DNA from: Anthopleura xanthogrammica
Taxonomy: Eukaryota; Cnidaria; Anthozoa; Actiniaria; Actiniidae
Direction: 5' to 3'
Length of the DNA stretch: 64,000 nucleotides
Assembly (NCBI GenBank): GCA_964019055.1
Contig: OZ025215.1
Coordinates: 396,501-460,500, forward strand
Shown: positions 35,701 through 46,090 of the stretch, piece by piece
How positions within the stretch are numbered: position 1 is the first letter of the stretch
Layout of the letters: each line of letters begins with the position of its first letter
The notes under the pieces: generated by a model
Seen by the model: the letters and a program-made list of their open reading frames with translations, nothing else
What the model was told of the DNA's origin: nothing
Databases searched by the model: none
Position numbers and translations under genes: made by a program

Positions 35701-37236
35701 GATTATGGTAATGATGGTGATGATGATGGTGATGATTATGGTGATGATGATGATGATGGTGATGATGATGGTGATGATGATGATGATGATGATGGTGATG
35801 ATGATGGTGATGATGGTGATGATGATGGTGATGATGATGGTGATGATGATGGTGATGATGATGGTGATGATGATGGTGATGATGATGGTGATGATTATGG
35901 TGATGATGGTGATGATGATGGTGATGATGATGGTGATGATGATGGTGATGATGATGGTGATGATTATGGTGATGATGGTGATGATGATGGTGATGATGAT
36001 GGTGATGATGATGGTGATGATAATGATGGTGATGATGATAGTGATGGTGATGATAGTGATGATGGTGATGATGATGGTGATGATGATGGTGATGATGGTG
36101 ATGATAATGGTGATGATGATGGTGATGATGATGGTGATGATAATGGTGATGATGATGGTGATGGTAATGATGGTGATGACGATGGTGATCTGGTGATGAT
36201 GATGATGGGGATGATATAGTTATGGCGATGATGGTGATGGTGATGAAAATTGTAAATTTGCATTCTTGTAATACTTCCAGGTAGTTTCTGTGAAAAGTTT
36301 GGCAACGGAGATCCAGGAATGGGATTGATTCCTGACTGGACACCAACAGAATACAAACCACAAGACGTTGAGGTGCCATTCTTCGTCCAGGACACCCCAG
36401 CTGCCCGTCAAGACCTGGCAGCTCAGTACACGACTATTGGACGGCTAGACCAAGGAATAGGACTGATACTACAAGAACTCAAAAATGCAGGATTTGAGGA
36501 TGAAACAATGGTTATCTACAGCTCAGATAATGGCATTCCTTTTCCCACTGGAAGAACCAATCTCTTTGACCCTGGTATGGCTGAGCCCTTCCTTGTTTCG
36601 TCTCCACTACATAACAAGCGATGGGGACAACTTAGTGATGCTCTAGTGAGCCTAGTTGATATAGTCCCTACTGTCCTTGATTGGTTTGATGTCTCTTATC
36701 CTACATATCAAATTTTTAAGCCCAATAATGTTCACCTAACAGGAAAAAGTGTTCTACCTTTGTTAAACGAGGAACCGACTACAGGATGGGATACTGTGTT
36801 TGCGAGCCATAATCTCCACGAAGTAACAATGTATTATCCAATGCGAGTCATCAGAAATAAGGAATACAAACTTATACACAACATTAACTACAAAATGCCG
36901 TTCCCTATTGATCAAGATTTCATGATTTCTCCATCATTCCAAGATCTTTTGAATCGTACTCGCGCAGGACAGGAAACTCACTGGTACCGTACTTTACAAG
37001 GTTACTATTACCGACCACAGTGGGAGCTTTACGACATCAACACAGATCCCAAAGAACTGATAAACCTAGCTGGTAAAACAGATTATCAAAAGGTATTAGA
37101 ATCACTTCAATTAAAGCTTCAAGTTTGGCAGAATGTGACAGATGATCCATGGATCTGCGCTCCTTCTGGCGTTTTGGAAAATAAAGGTTATTATCCAAGG
37201 ACTGGAGTGTGTTTAGCGATGGACAATGGTACCTAA
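32746..37236 (+). CDS. SGSH: N-sulfoglucosamine sulfohydrolase (heparan N-sulfatase), four exons
   Basis: Exons are 32746-33031, 34165-34316, 34870-35056 and 36281-37236, giving about 526 residues (human 502). This lysosomal enzyme removes N-linked sulfate from glucosamine during heparan sulfate breakdown. A hydrophobic signal peptide spans about residues 13-30. The metal-binding pair Asp47-Asp48 lies in SDDGGFES. The sulfatase signature [10 protein letters not shown] puts the cysteine converted to formylglycine at residue 86. Further active-site motifs are [21 protein letters not shown] and SDNGIPFP. Several N-glycosylation sequons occur (NNT, NIT, NRT). The C-terminus ends close to the usual DPW-C-AP-GV-E motif. 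All key residues look intact. Introns 2 and 3 are largely minisatellite and intron 1 holds a MITE and a foldback sequence. The 526-residue length includes an N-terminus longer than human; the second ATG (residue 3) could equally be the start. Confidence 0.97.
33124..33300. mobile_element. TAGACCTCTTTAGCTTGGG-family MITE in SGSH intron 1
   Basis: It begins TAGACCTCTTTACCTTTGG and contains GTTTTCCCATTTCAGACA and, towards the right, the inverted partner TGTGGTCTGAAATGGG. It belongs to the family best preserved at 48075-48221. Confidence 0.75.
33471..33745. mobile_element. Foldback element in SGSH intron 1
   Basis: Left arm (ACACGCATCAAGAGTTCCGC, then GCATGCTCAGGGGATTAAAA and AGTGGGATAA) pairs with the right arm (TTATCCCACTTTTTAATCCC, then CTGAGCATGCGC and CGCGGAACACTTGATGCGTGT). 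Arms are about 85 bases and the loop about 100 bases. No coding capacity is seen. Confidence 0.8.
34405..34815. repeat. GGAT/GGGT minisatellite followed by GTTGGT hexamer array in SGSH intron 2
   Basis: Positions 34405-34710 are mixed tetranucleotide repeats GGAT and GGGT. Positions 34746-34815 are a near-perfect GTTGGT array. Because both keep several frames open, long artificial Trp/Met/Asp, His/Pro and Gly/Val readings result. The array lies wholly between exons 2 and 3 of SGSH and is non-coding. Confidence 0.95.
35092..36245. repeat. GATGATGGT minisatellite, about 1.15 kb, in SGSH intron 3
   Basis: This is a long array of GAT, GGT and GATGATGGT units with higher-order blocks. One block of about 230 bases, containing GATAATGATGGTGATGATGA, occurs near 35625 and again near 36018. 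The array keeps several frames open for hundreds of codons (poly-Asp, poly-Met/Val, poly-His, poly-Ile). None is a gene; SGSH exon 4 starts 35 bases beyond its end. Confidence 0.97.
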
Positions 37237-39361
37237 ACTACACAATGGAGGGACTCTAAATGCCCGGTAAGTTAGATAATCAGATTATGTTTGCTCTCAA
37301 ATATCTTCAGCTGTGATCCAATCAGAAAGCGCAAAAGTACATCCAATCAAATGCACTCTTCTAAAGCGAGGCTAAAAATGCGGTAATACGAGCAACGAAA
37401 TCTTGCAACATGTCGCGCAACATTGTTGCGTTGCAAGTTGCAGAGCGAATGTTATTCCTATTACCACCCCCCGCGCAACGAATGTTCGTTGTTGCAGAGA
37501 GTAGAAAGAGCTTCTACTTTGTGGAACAAAGTCGCGCAACAAGATTTTGTCATTGCATGGGGTGGTAATACGAGCAACATTCACTCTGCAACTTACAATG
37601 CAACAATGTTGCGCGACAAGTTGCAGGATTTTGTTGTTCGTATTACCACACCTTAATTAATATGAAAATGCCGCAAAAGAAATCACACTATTTCTCGATG
37701 GGATTTTAGCCATTTCTTTTGTATTCTTATGTTCCAAGATTATTTTGAGAGAGATTTAGTGCTTTGATCTTCTGCGGAAGTCATATAAGCACCACTCTTT
37801 ACAAGTGTCCTCATTCATTCAATATCTATGAAAAGCTGAGCATTTTTCCATTGAAATCACACCTGCATTTATTTGGTAAAAAAATGAGAGATTTGTTGAT
37901 CTTTTTAAGAGTTTAGTGCTGCGTTAGCTGTTTCGAATGAAGCTAGTGTGTCGCTTAACGCGCTGGAATAATTGAGTACTTTCGGCTTGCATCCATCCTG
38001 TTTTTATGAAACAAAGTCACAAAGTCTCTTAGGCCCAGTCCAAACGTCGATCTTCGCATGAGCCGAACGCATTGAAAACAATGGATAACAAAGCGGTCTT
38101 CTACGACGTCGGGCTTTAGACCAATCAAATTTCGTTAAAAAAGGACGCAAGTATTCTGATTGGCTGAGCCGAAATCGTGGTGATTGGTTACAAATAAATT
38201 CGTCAATCCGTGCCGTTATACAGATATAAAAGTTTGCGATCAATCCCAGTCTTTGATCAAGCGAATCTCTTGATGTCTACGCATCTCTATCAATCAAAAA
38301 CTCAAGGACTTCCTCACAAAGAAAAGGATAAAAAATATAAGAAACTAGGATTAAGTCAGGCAATTTAGAGTTTGGAAGAGCACTTTTTAGCTGATTGAAC
38401 AATAGACATCATTAGGCTTGTCCAGACTCCATTCACGAATAAATATCTTTAGGACATTTGAAATCTTTTTTCTGCGGAAGTCCTAACTTCAGTTTTAAGA
38501 ACTCATTTAAAGTTAAAACATTTTTTTGTGAAAACAGCTTTCTCAAATAGGGGAATTATCTGAGATAATTTTTCGATTCTCGTGTGAACGAACTACTCTT
38601 TGGACAACTCCAGAACATAATGTTTTTTAGTAATGAATATAATATATACAAACTAACAGATTGGTGTTGTAATGAATGAGTGGTCTTATGAATCTTCTTG
38701 TCAAGGGTTTTAAATAATTCACTAAATGACGACTGAGTTTGTTATTCAAAGGTGTACTGGGATGTGTGGAAAGATTATGCATTCTTAAATGAAAATTAAC
38801 ATAAATATCACTCAAAATGAAATTAAAGTTCAAAAGAAAACTTCTTGGTTCGAAATACTTTGAATTTATTCAGTAACTGGAATATAACGATGAAAAACTT
38901 TACAACTTTGGGAAAATTAACTTATATAAGCAAGAGATTTTTATTTTATCTTACGATTTTAGCTAGTTTTTGATTCAAGATAAATAGTACCTCTGTATTT
39001 TTACGTCTTTCCTTCAGCTTTTCTGATGAAAGAATGTCTTTGCTTTCCTCATTGAATAAACAAAACGTGGCCTACAACTGCAGCGTTTCATCTTTTTAAA
39101 AAGCCGTCTAAAACGAAGCATTAAGTTTGAAGTTTGAACTTGTTTTTCTTAGCATGAGGGAATATACTTCTATGATATGTGAACATAACATCTGTTGAAT
39201 TATGATTGTCCAATAGTTCTCTCTCATAACTGACATTCATTCTAACTTCGAAGCTTTTTTAATATGTAACCATACGCTTCTTTTATCCTTAAGTCTTTTT
39301 TTTTTAACCCTGAAAATAGGTATTATTTTCCTTCTAGCGTTTTAATCCAGTCTATGATAGT
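37237..39361. other. SGSH 3' flank, no further gene seen
   Basis: The first 420 bases carry a palindromic element (37379-37656). Around 38035-38250 there is a moderately GC-rich stretch with several CCAAT/ATTGG words, perhaps another decayed repeat. The rest is AT-rich with no supported coding exon. Confidence 0.45.
37379..37656. mobile_element. Palindromic element with GGTAATACGAGCAAC ends, copy 1
   Basis: The left end GCGGTAATACGAGCAAC and the right end GTTGTTCGTATTACCACACC are inverted. Inner words such as GTCGCGCAACATTGTTGC and CAATGTTGCGCGAC also pair. A second copy lies at 63195-63480 in the last kilobase of the window. The fixed core TTGCAGAGAGTAGAAAGAGC is identical in both. Confidence 0.8.
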
Positions 39362-39808
39362 TTATAAATGTCGAACTGAGGCGTCGTAGTTTACAAATAC
39401 CGTCCCAATAGCGAATATGGAATCATTTCTATACCAGGCTGAAGCAAAACTATCGTAATCTGGTTTCCAAACGCGATGGCTTGCTTTCTCGATGCTCGTG
39501 TCGTTAGCTTCTCCAATCATTACCAGTACGGCTACGCTGGATAATTTCACTCGTGTTTTTCGTAACTCTTGCTTTATAACTTCGCGAAGGAAAGAACTTC
39601 TTGCTTCAGAATCCCAGGCATTGTAGAACACTCCTCTTAAGTTCCCTCTCAGAACTTCTTCAATGATGCATTGAATCTCCAAATCTCGTAGCCTACAAGC
39701 CGGCTGTAAGATCAAAAGTTCTTCATCATCTATCACCATTTTAGACGTTGGATAACCTCGATTTTCTGGGTCTTGTAGCGCCTCGTATTTTCTCTTAATT
39801 GGCATCAT
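39362..39808 (-). CDS. Tctex-type dynein light chain, gene 1, intronless
   Basis: I start at the first ATG (39808), giving 148 residues; the frame stays open about 40 codons further 5' but without ATG, back to a stop. The C-terminal 100 residues are a Tctex-1/DYNLT domain: an N-terminal helix region, then SSVAVLVMIGEANDTSI, and the family's terminal strand block FASAWYRNDSIFAIGTVFVNY. The typical N-x-Y-x-x-x-P lead-in is degenerate here (LLILQPACRLRD). Tctex light chains dimerise and sit on dynein intermediate chains, in cytoplasmic or axonemal motors; which motor cannot be told from sequence alone. It is one of three intronless paralogues within 5.8 kb, and the most divergent of them: position WKPDYD replaces the usual LWN-x-x-FD. 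Confidence 0.85.
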   Translation of the reverse strand: MMPIKRKYEALQDPENRGYPTSKMVIDDEELLILQPACRLRDLEIQCIIEEVLRGNLRGVFYNAWDSEARSSFLREVIKQELRKTRVKLSSVAVLVMIGEANDTSIEKASHRVWKPDYDSFASAWYRNDSIFAIGTVFVNYDASVRHL

Positions 39809-40924
39809 AATCGTTCCAAGATGGAAGAATCTTCTTGACGAACTATTCACAACGCGTTTGCAGGTCTTGTTGTGACTTCGAACAAATTCCAAATAACCAT
39901 CTTCGTCAACAGACCGCGTTTTTTGTTAATTTGCCCAGATCAATACACTCTAATTAGCCATATCTTCATACGGAAATGAAGGGTTTTTTTACACAAAGAA
40001 AAAAAATACGAGCTTGTTTCTCTGGTTCAAACTTTTCGAATTGATATCCTCTCTACTCGTTCTTCAACATCATCAGAAACTTTGAGTTTGCCTTGATAAT
40101 TTTCCTAAAAATACAACTCTGTTTTTGCATCGTTCAGACAAACACAACATAAGAGACAAAACCTTATAATTAGAGTATCTGAACAGGGTATTTTCTGACG
40201 CTAATCATCTCAACAGTGTTTTTGAAATCATTGGATATTGTGTTAATGAACGATTGAATGGGTTGCTTCACTCGTAGCGGCGCGCGCTAAAGAAATCATC
40301 CAAATTACAGAATTAGACTGTTAATTTTGACTGCTAGTAGGAGGCAAAACTCGTCGAGTTGATTAACTTCTATTCTAAGAGGAGTAAGCGTCGTGTTTGG
40401 GCTAATTTTTCGCAAAATAACAAGTTTTTTCTGTACTTTTTCAATTCGTTTTGAACCTAAACAAAAACTAGACTATTCAAATCGGCACCTTCAATATTCT
40501 ATGTTTTGATTAAGACAGAAGCTAATGATAAAGCAGTTACGCTCACCGTACGTAGTTATCTTAGATTCAACTAATTATTTCGTAAACGAACTTTACTTGA
40601 AATTCTAATTTACTAAGTCAGAAAGGCGAGCCAATAGTCCTGCTTGTTAAATATCGAAAATATATCCAAAACTGAAGGAAGAATGGTAATGAGGCGTTTT
40701 GTTGGGAAAGAATATGTCTAAATTGCAAGGTGCCAAGTCTTACAGCTGGTGGAGTCTCCCATCAACACAATCAGAGCGATTAATGATGCCTAACGACAAT
40801 GACTCTAGACCACGTTGGAACCACAGCCAACAGTAGAAGATTCGAGAACTATTACCTTACTTTTTAACTTCTTCATTCTTGGTTTCCCTCCCTCACTCCC
40901 TCGTCCCTCTATCTATCTCTCTTT

Positions 40925-40982
40925 CCCTCCCTCTCTCTCTCTCTGTCTCTCTCTGTCTCTCTCTGTCTCTCTCTCTCTCTCA
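40925..40982. repeat. CTCTCTGT microsatellite
   Basis: An array of CT dinucleotides with periodic G (CTCTCTGT) about 58 bases long, preceded by a looser CCCT/ATCT-rich stretch. Confidence 0.85.
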
Positions 40983-41185
40983 ACATTTTTTCTGCTGATT
41001 TTCGAAATTTTCAGCTGTCTACAATTAGCTTTAAATTATTACCTATTTTTTAACTTCTTTCGTCATTATGCGGTAACTTTTAATCCATTTTAATATCCAT
41101 CGTATAAATGAGAAAATATTTTTTATTTTCTACTGCAAAAAAAATGCTGTTATAGGAATCTTTAGTTTTTCCAGGTTAGCAACGC

Positions 41186-41255
41186 AAATGATCGTGAATA
41201 TGGAGTCAGCCAAGAGAGCATAAATAACTTATTTATGCTCTCTTGAGTCAGCCAG
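41186..41255. repeat. Perfect 16-bp hairpin flanked by GAGTCAGCCA direct repeats
   Basis: AAGAGAGCATAAATAA pairs perfectly with TTATTTATGCTCTCTT across a one-base loop. GAGTCAGCCA lies immediately outside on both sides in direct orientation. This looks like a tiny insertion with a 9-10 base target duplication, or a duplicated hairpin site. Confidence 0.7.
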
Positions 41256-42180
41256 CTATTTGTAGTTTCATTTGAGGCATTCTTTGGTCTGTTTGAGATC
41301 TTTGAATGATTTTTCAGCTCGTTTTGTGCAAGGTATCTGCAGTTATTGTGACACGCGTGATATCCGACAATTCAGTACCAGGAAAAATAATCACGTTTTT
41401 AAACCTACATCTTAATACTACTACTTCTACTACTACTACCAGAATCCTTTTCGCCGTTCCTTTTTTGGCCTAATGAACCCCATAATCTTAAGACCATTAA
41501 CAAAAATCGAATTGCAAAATTTTCCTCCTGAAATCTGCAGAGGATTGTGGAAAAAAATTCTACCATTTCATAAACTAGTTGCCATAGCGATATCATTCGT
41601 TATCATGGCAATTTTTAACTAATTGTTAAAATGAGTACAAATGTCTTGTATCTAAAACTACAAATGTGCGAACTGCTGATAAAACGTCCTAAGTATACTG
41701 CTTTATAACTACCAAGGTTAGATAATACGTTGCAAAGAACTGTATGTCGTAGCTTCTTCACTATTAGTTGTGCTTTCGTTTCTTAGCCAAGCTTCGTGTT
41801 CAATAGCTGAACATTTTGTACTTCACAGAAGTTGTATTACACTTCGTTCTTTACATCCCCAGGGGATTTGAATCCTTTCTCTTTTTAACAACAATACCAA
41901 CTTATCTCTTATCAATCACATCAAAGAAAGAGCGTTTTAATTAGTTATAATATTAATCACTTAAGCGCTTCGTTACTAAGTAGGATTACGATAAAAAAAT
42001 TACAACAAACTTAATTTTTCTTTAAGCGACAGTAATTCAACTCCGTCTTCCTTCTTTGACGAGCTGTTTTCATGCCAAAACTTCACTAGGAGTTAAAGCC
42101 GGAAGAACTTGATCACACAGCAAATAACTTGGACGTCTTGCAGTTCAATACAAGTCTAGTTCAGATATCGTAGCGACAAG

Positions 42181-42672
42181 ATGTTGTCTACTCGAAAGAC
42201 CACGTCTTTTCGGACTCCTTCAATCTCTATGGCTCCAAGCAGGAGCAATAAGTTTTCCCTTGTACCTAGTAGCGAATGTGGAGACAGCACTCGAGGTGCT
42301 ATGCCTAAAGAAATCGCGTTAGAGAACACCTACAAGATGGTTCCTGATCAGAAATTCATTCCTGGTAAAACAAAAGAGTATATACGAGAAATACTCGAAA
42401 AACATTTAAAAGAAAAAGAATACGACGAAGAAAAAGCCAAGGAATTATGTTTAAAGTTGAGCGATGAGATTAAATATAAAGTGAAGGAGACGTGGATGGT
42501 CAATCGATTTAAGATCGTTTGCGTGGTTCATATCGGGAAGCCTATGGGTCAAGGAATGCAGATCACTAGCCGTTGTTTGTGGAACTCAGCTTTTGATACG
42601 TTCGCTACTGAATCCTTTGGTACTGATAAGATATTTGGACAAGCATCTGTTTTCGCTGTATATGTAGAATGA
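42181..42672 (+). CDS. Tctex-type dynein light chain, gene 2, intronless
   Basis: It encodes 163 residues from ATG 42181. A basic, Ser/Thr-rich N-terminal tail of about 45 residues precedes a complete Tctex-1 domain. It opens with the classic ENTYKMVPDQKF lead-in (NTY-x-x-x-P) and continues with helix TKEYIREILEKHLKE. It ends with FKIVCVVHIGKPMGQGMQ, SRCLWNSAFDTFATESF and IFGQASVFAVYVE. These are the strands that form the domain-swapped DYNLT dimer. The layout is like TCTEX1D/DYNLT2-type proteins, which carry N-terminal tails and are mostly axonemal or intraflagellar-transport light chains; that link is family knowledge. It lies on the opposite strand to genes 1 and 3. Confidence 0.93.
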   Translation: MLSTRKTTSFRTPSISMAPSRSNKFSLVPSSECGDSTRGAMPKEIALENTYKMVPDQKFIPGKTKEYIREILEKHLKEKEYDEEKAKELCLKLSDEIKYKVKETWMVNRFKIVCVVHIGKPMGQGMQITSRCLWNSAFDTFATESFGTDKIFGQASVFAVYVE

Positions 42673-42859
42673 GAGGACTTTGATTGCTATGCGGGAGTCT
42701 TCGTGAAAACACCTGATGTACTTGCGTTATATGTTACTGAATATTGATACGAAAATTGAATGGGCTTTTCTTACGACTTTTTATACAATTATACTTCGAG
42801 TACTTTCCGTGTTTTTGCGCTGAAAAATGACATTTTATGCACCGATGCATGAGATACTG

Positions 42860-43265
42860 CTGCATGGATCACCAACATGGGGTCCCTCAAGGTTCGTCAC
42901 TAGGACTGGAATTAAGGGCACTAGTAAAGGAAAATATAACCAGCTTGGGAGTTCCCCAAGGTTCATCACTAGGGCTGGTATTAAGGACGCCAGGAATGTG
43001 AAGTAGAATCGTCAACATGAGTTCCCCCAATGTTCATCACTGGGACCATGATTTAACTCACTGAGAATGGGAAATAGATTTCTGAACATGGAATGTCTCC
43101 AAGGTTCAACACTGAGACTGGGATTTAGGTCACTAGGAATGAAAAATAGAATCACCAACCTAGGATTCCTCCAAGGTTCATCACTGGGACCATGATTTAA
43201 CTCACTGAGAATGAGAAATAGAATAGCCAACCAGGGAGTTCTCCAAGGTTCATCACTGGGGCCGT
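42860..43265. repeat. 74-bp satellite, site 2, degenerate
   Basis: Five to six diverged units contain ATCACCAACATGGGGTCCC, CAAGGTTCATCACTGGGACC and ATTTAACTCACTGAGAATG. They share monomer order with the array at 28183-28570. Units vary in length, so this array is older or no longer homogenised. Confidence 0.8.
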
Positions 43266-43461
43266 GAGAATCTGCGAAAACTTGTATATTGAATTGAATT
43301 AACTAATTTGGACTACTAGATATCTAGCTAAGTAATACGTTAGATAAACCAAGGAAAACATTGAAAGAAAAGGAAAGAATATCTATTCTCATTCGGAGAA
43401 AACAAATCAAAAGTAGTGGGGTTTCTTTGTATATTTATCCTTTGTTACATCACGCGTGATG

Positions 43462-43520
43462 GTGCGTGATATCACCGTGATGTACCGTGATGTACCGTGA
43501 TGTACCGTGATGTACCGTGA
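43462..43520. repeat. TGTACCGTGA 10-bp tandem repeat
   Basis: Four perfect TGTACCGTGA units plus a related start (TGGTGCGTGATATCACCGTGA) lie between Tctex genes 2 and 3. Confidence 0.85.
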
Positions 43521-44426
43521 TCGTTTTATCTCCACTTATTTCCCTCGACTTCCTCATTTAAAACTTCTCTATCCGTCACCCCTAGCAACCCCTAGTTTTG
43601 TATTCAATTCGACAAATCATTCAAAGTGCAAACTGTTTTTTTTTTAATTTTAATGTACCGTATATATATTTGCATTATAAAAGCTTTCTGTATTATGTCT
43701 ACGTCTGCTACATCAAGGTGCTTTAAAATTACTGTTCAGCCGTTTCTTATTTTATTTTAAGATTTAAACTTGCTGTACTTTATCTCATCTAAATAGATTA
43801 TAATTGTGAGTTAAACTTAGAAAAATTGTCTACAATTCATCACCTTTCAATTTCCAACCTGTTTTATGACGGGTTTTCGTTACCAAGCAACCGTTTTGAC
43901 TCTTGCTTTTTGGAGCCTAAACAATCGGGGAATCTTATTGAAAAAGATAAACCATGAGGCGAACACAAAACAGTGCTAACTAAACATATAGTTATTTGTC
44001 TTTGGAATTATGAAAGGCTTTTCTTAAAGAATGAAAGTCCTTGTCTTATTTTGTTCAAAAATGTTATCTGGATATCTCGCTTAAGCATAGTTGTATCTTT
44101 TCTCTATAAATCACGTTCCGTTTATAGCATTTTATTGGTTTTTCCTGTACAAATAAACATGTGATAACCGCGAACTCTCTTCTCCATTAACTTTAAACAT
44201 GTTTTGCATTCAATCTTTATCTGTCACTTGTTTTTGGCTCGGATTATATAACTACTCGCTAATATTGGCAAATCCTCAAGCTCCACATTAGTGATCCAAG
44301 TCATGGTACCCTATCTAAGTATTTTATCTATAGAGGTGCTTTAGAATTTCTAACACACGATTTTAATCTTGAAATTCTGTGTTTTAGTTGTAGAAAATTT
44401 AGTAATTAGTGAATTCTTAGCTAAAT
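43521..44426. other. Region between Tctex genes 2 and 3, nothing else seen
   Basis: AT-rich sequence, presumably holding 3' UTR of both convergent genes. No coding exon is supported. Confidence 0.4.
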
Positions 44427-45098
44427 TTATTCGTAGAATGCTCCAAAAACCGTAGCAACGGCAAAGAGTTCGCCGTTTCTATACGACGCTTCTGCCACGT
44501 TATCAAACTGCGTGTTCCATAGACACCGAGAAGCGATTCTCATACCTTGATTCTTCACTTGTCCCATGTATACCAAACAAATTAACTTATATCGACTATA
44601 ACCCATGTATTTGACTCGTTGTTTGATAATATCAGACATTTTTTTACTCGTGTCTTTGCAGAATTCATGGTCGTATGTTTGGCCTTCCAGGTGCTCGCTT
44701 AGAACTTCCTCCATCACGTCTGTAACTTCTTTTCTTGAAAACCTATTGACTGGTTCAGTTCTGTATGTATTTTTTGGCTCGTGAATCGTATTAATCGCCG
44801 TAGAATAATTCTGTTTAGAAGCTACGCTTGGAGATCTTGACTGAGTTGGTGTTTGTATCCTTAAATTCTGAAACGAGGATCTTCCAATTCTAAGATGGTC
44901 ATCACTGCGATCGTTTTTCGGAAAGTCGCGGTGAACTATCACAGCTTTGCCACTGTTATCTTTTCGCTTTCTTTCAGCCACAAGAAACTGAGCTCTCTTT
45001 TTGATCTTCGTAGCTAGTTTCCTTGCTCGAATCATCCCTATCATTGTAGGTCCACCACTTAAAGACGAAGCACTCGAAGGAGCATGATGATGACTCAT
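44427..45098 (-). CDS. Tctex-type dynein light chain, gene 3, intronless, long N-terminal tail
   Basis: I start at ATG 45098, giving 223 residues; five more codons upstream are open but begin with TTG. The first 105 residues are basic and Ser/Arg-rich with no domain (for example MIRARKLATKIKKRAQFL). A full Tctex-1 domain follows: NTYRTEPVNRFSRKEVTDVM, helix EEVLSEHLEGQTYDH, strands YKLICLVYMGQVKNQGMR, SRCLWNTQFDNVAEASY and the end ELFAVATVFGAFYE. It is closer to gene 2 than to gene 1 in the core. The long basic tail resembles TCTEX1D-family members. Probable role: a ciliary or cytoplasmic dynein light chain. No introns. Confidence 0.92.
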   Translation of the reverse strand: MSHHHAPSSASSLSGGPTMIGMIRARKLATKIKKRAQFLVAERKRKDNSGKAVIVHRDFPKNDRSDDHLRIGRSSFQNLRIQTPTQSRSPSVASKQNYSTAINTIHEPKNTYRTEPVNRFSRKEVTDVMEEVLSEHLEGQTYDHEFCKDTSKKMSDIIKQRVKYMGYSRYKLICLVYMGQVKNQGMRIASRCLWNTQFDNVAEASYRNGELFAVATVFGAFYE

Positions 45099-45879
45099 CT
45101 TCTTCTTCCACAAAAAAAACTCTAACTCTTCTTCAATATTTTCTCAAAAAGATCAGCAATTAAAGCTTCTCGACTCTGCACAGAGGGAAGCGCTTGTGTT
45201 TTATGTTAGTTGTAAACCGTTGTTATAGAAATGAAGCCAAAAAACAGAAATTAAAATAAATTGCCTGTTGAATAAGACATGTCTATTGAATGAGTATGTA
45301 AATGAGACTCAGACAGCTGTGATAGACTTTGTAAATATCTTGAATATTACAAACTCATTTTTACTCTCCCCTCCCATAGAACAAAGCTTTCGACAGCCAA
45401 ACAACCAGCCAATAGATGTTTGTACAAAATTTGTAGAATTAGAAGATCGTAGAAGTAAGATTTTTAATTTTAGTTTTCATTGAAAAATTTGAGTTGTTTT
45501 TTCCCCGACTTTTTTCCTTCAGTCGACTACGTCTGTTTATATTATCCGATCTCATTATTGTGCAAGATAAATTTTGAAATGATGTGGAAAGATAATATGG
45601 GATATTGGAAACACAAGATCTTGTTTCATAATTGTATTAAGAGGATAAGAGAGAATGATACCGACAATAGAGACTTGTATTTCAGGCTCCGAATGGAAGT
45701 TAAGAAACTGAGCTTGTTCTTCCGAGGGCGGAATTTAATGGTCTCAGTGGTATTATGTATTAACACTGAAAAGAAATCAGTGAACACGTGAAATATGAAT
45801 AGCACAGATAACGTTACTCAGAACGACAAAAAAGAATCGTGGTGAAAAAATAACTGAGAACAGCAACAGCAACAACTAC

Positions 45880-45893
45880 TGCTACTGCTACTG

Positions 45894-45985
<92 letters not shown>

Positions 45986-46090
45986 ACTGCTATTGCTACT
46001 GCTACTACTACTTCTACTACTACCACCACTACAACTACTACTACGTACTATTCCTTCTGCTGCTGCTACTACTGCTACTACTACATCGAC
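45880..46090. repeat. CTG/CAG trinucleotide expansion, 29 pure units
   Basis: Positions 45897-45983 are 29 uninterrupted CTG triplets. They are embedded in a longer degenerate CTG/CTA/ACT tract that runs to about 46090. Poly-Ser, poly-Ala and poly-Leu readings are artefacts. No nearby gene would place it in a coding exon. Confidence 0.95.

Larger units (their letters stand above)
39809..42180. other. Region between Tctex genes 1 and 2
   Basis: No gene is supported. It contains a CT-rich microsatellite (40925-40982) and a small perfect hairpin with flanking direct repeats (41186-41255). The rest is AT-rich. Confidence 0.45.

Noticed and set aside
34285..36395. Long open frames (up to 470 codons) rich in Met/Val, Asp, His, Ile or Ser/Pro
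   Set aside because: They are readings of the GGAT, GTTGGT and GATGATGGT minisatellites inside SGSH introns 2 and 3; flanking SGSH exons join cleanly across them.
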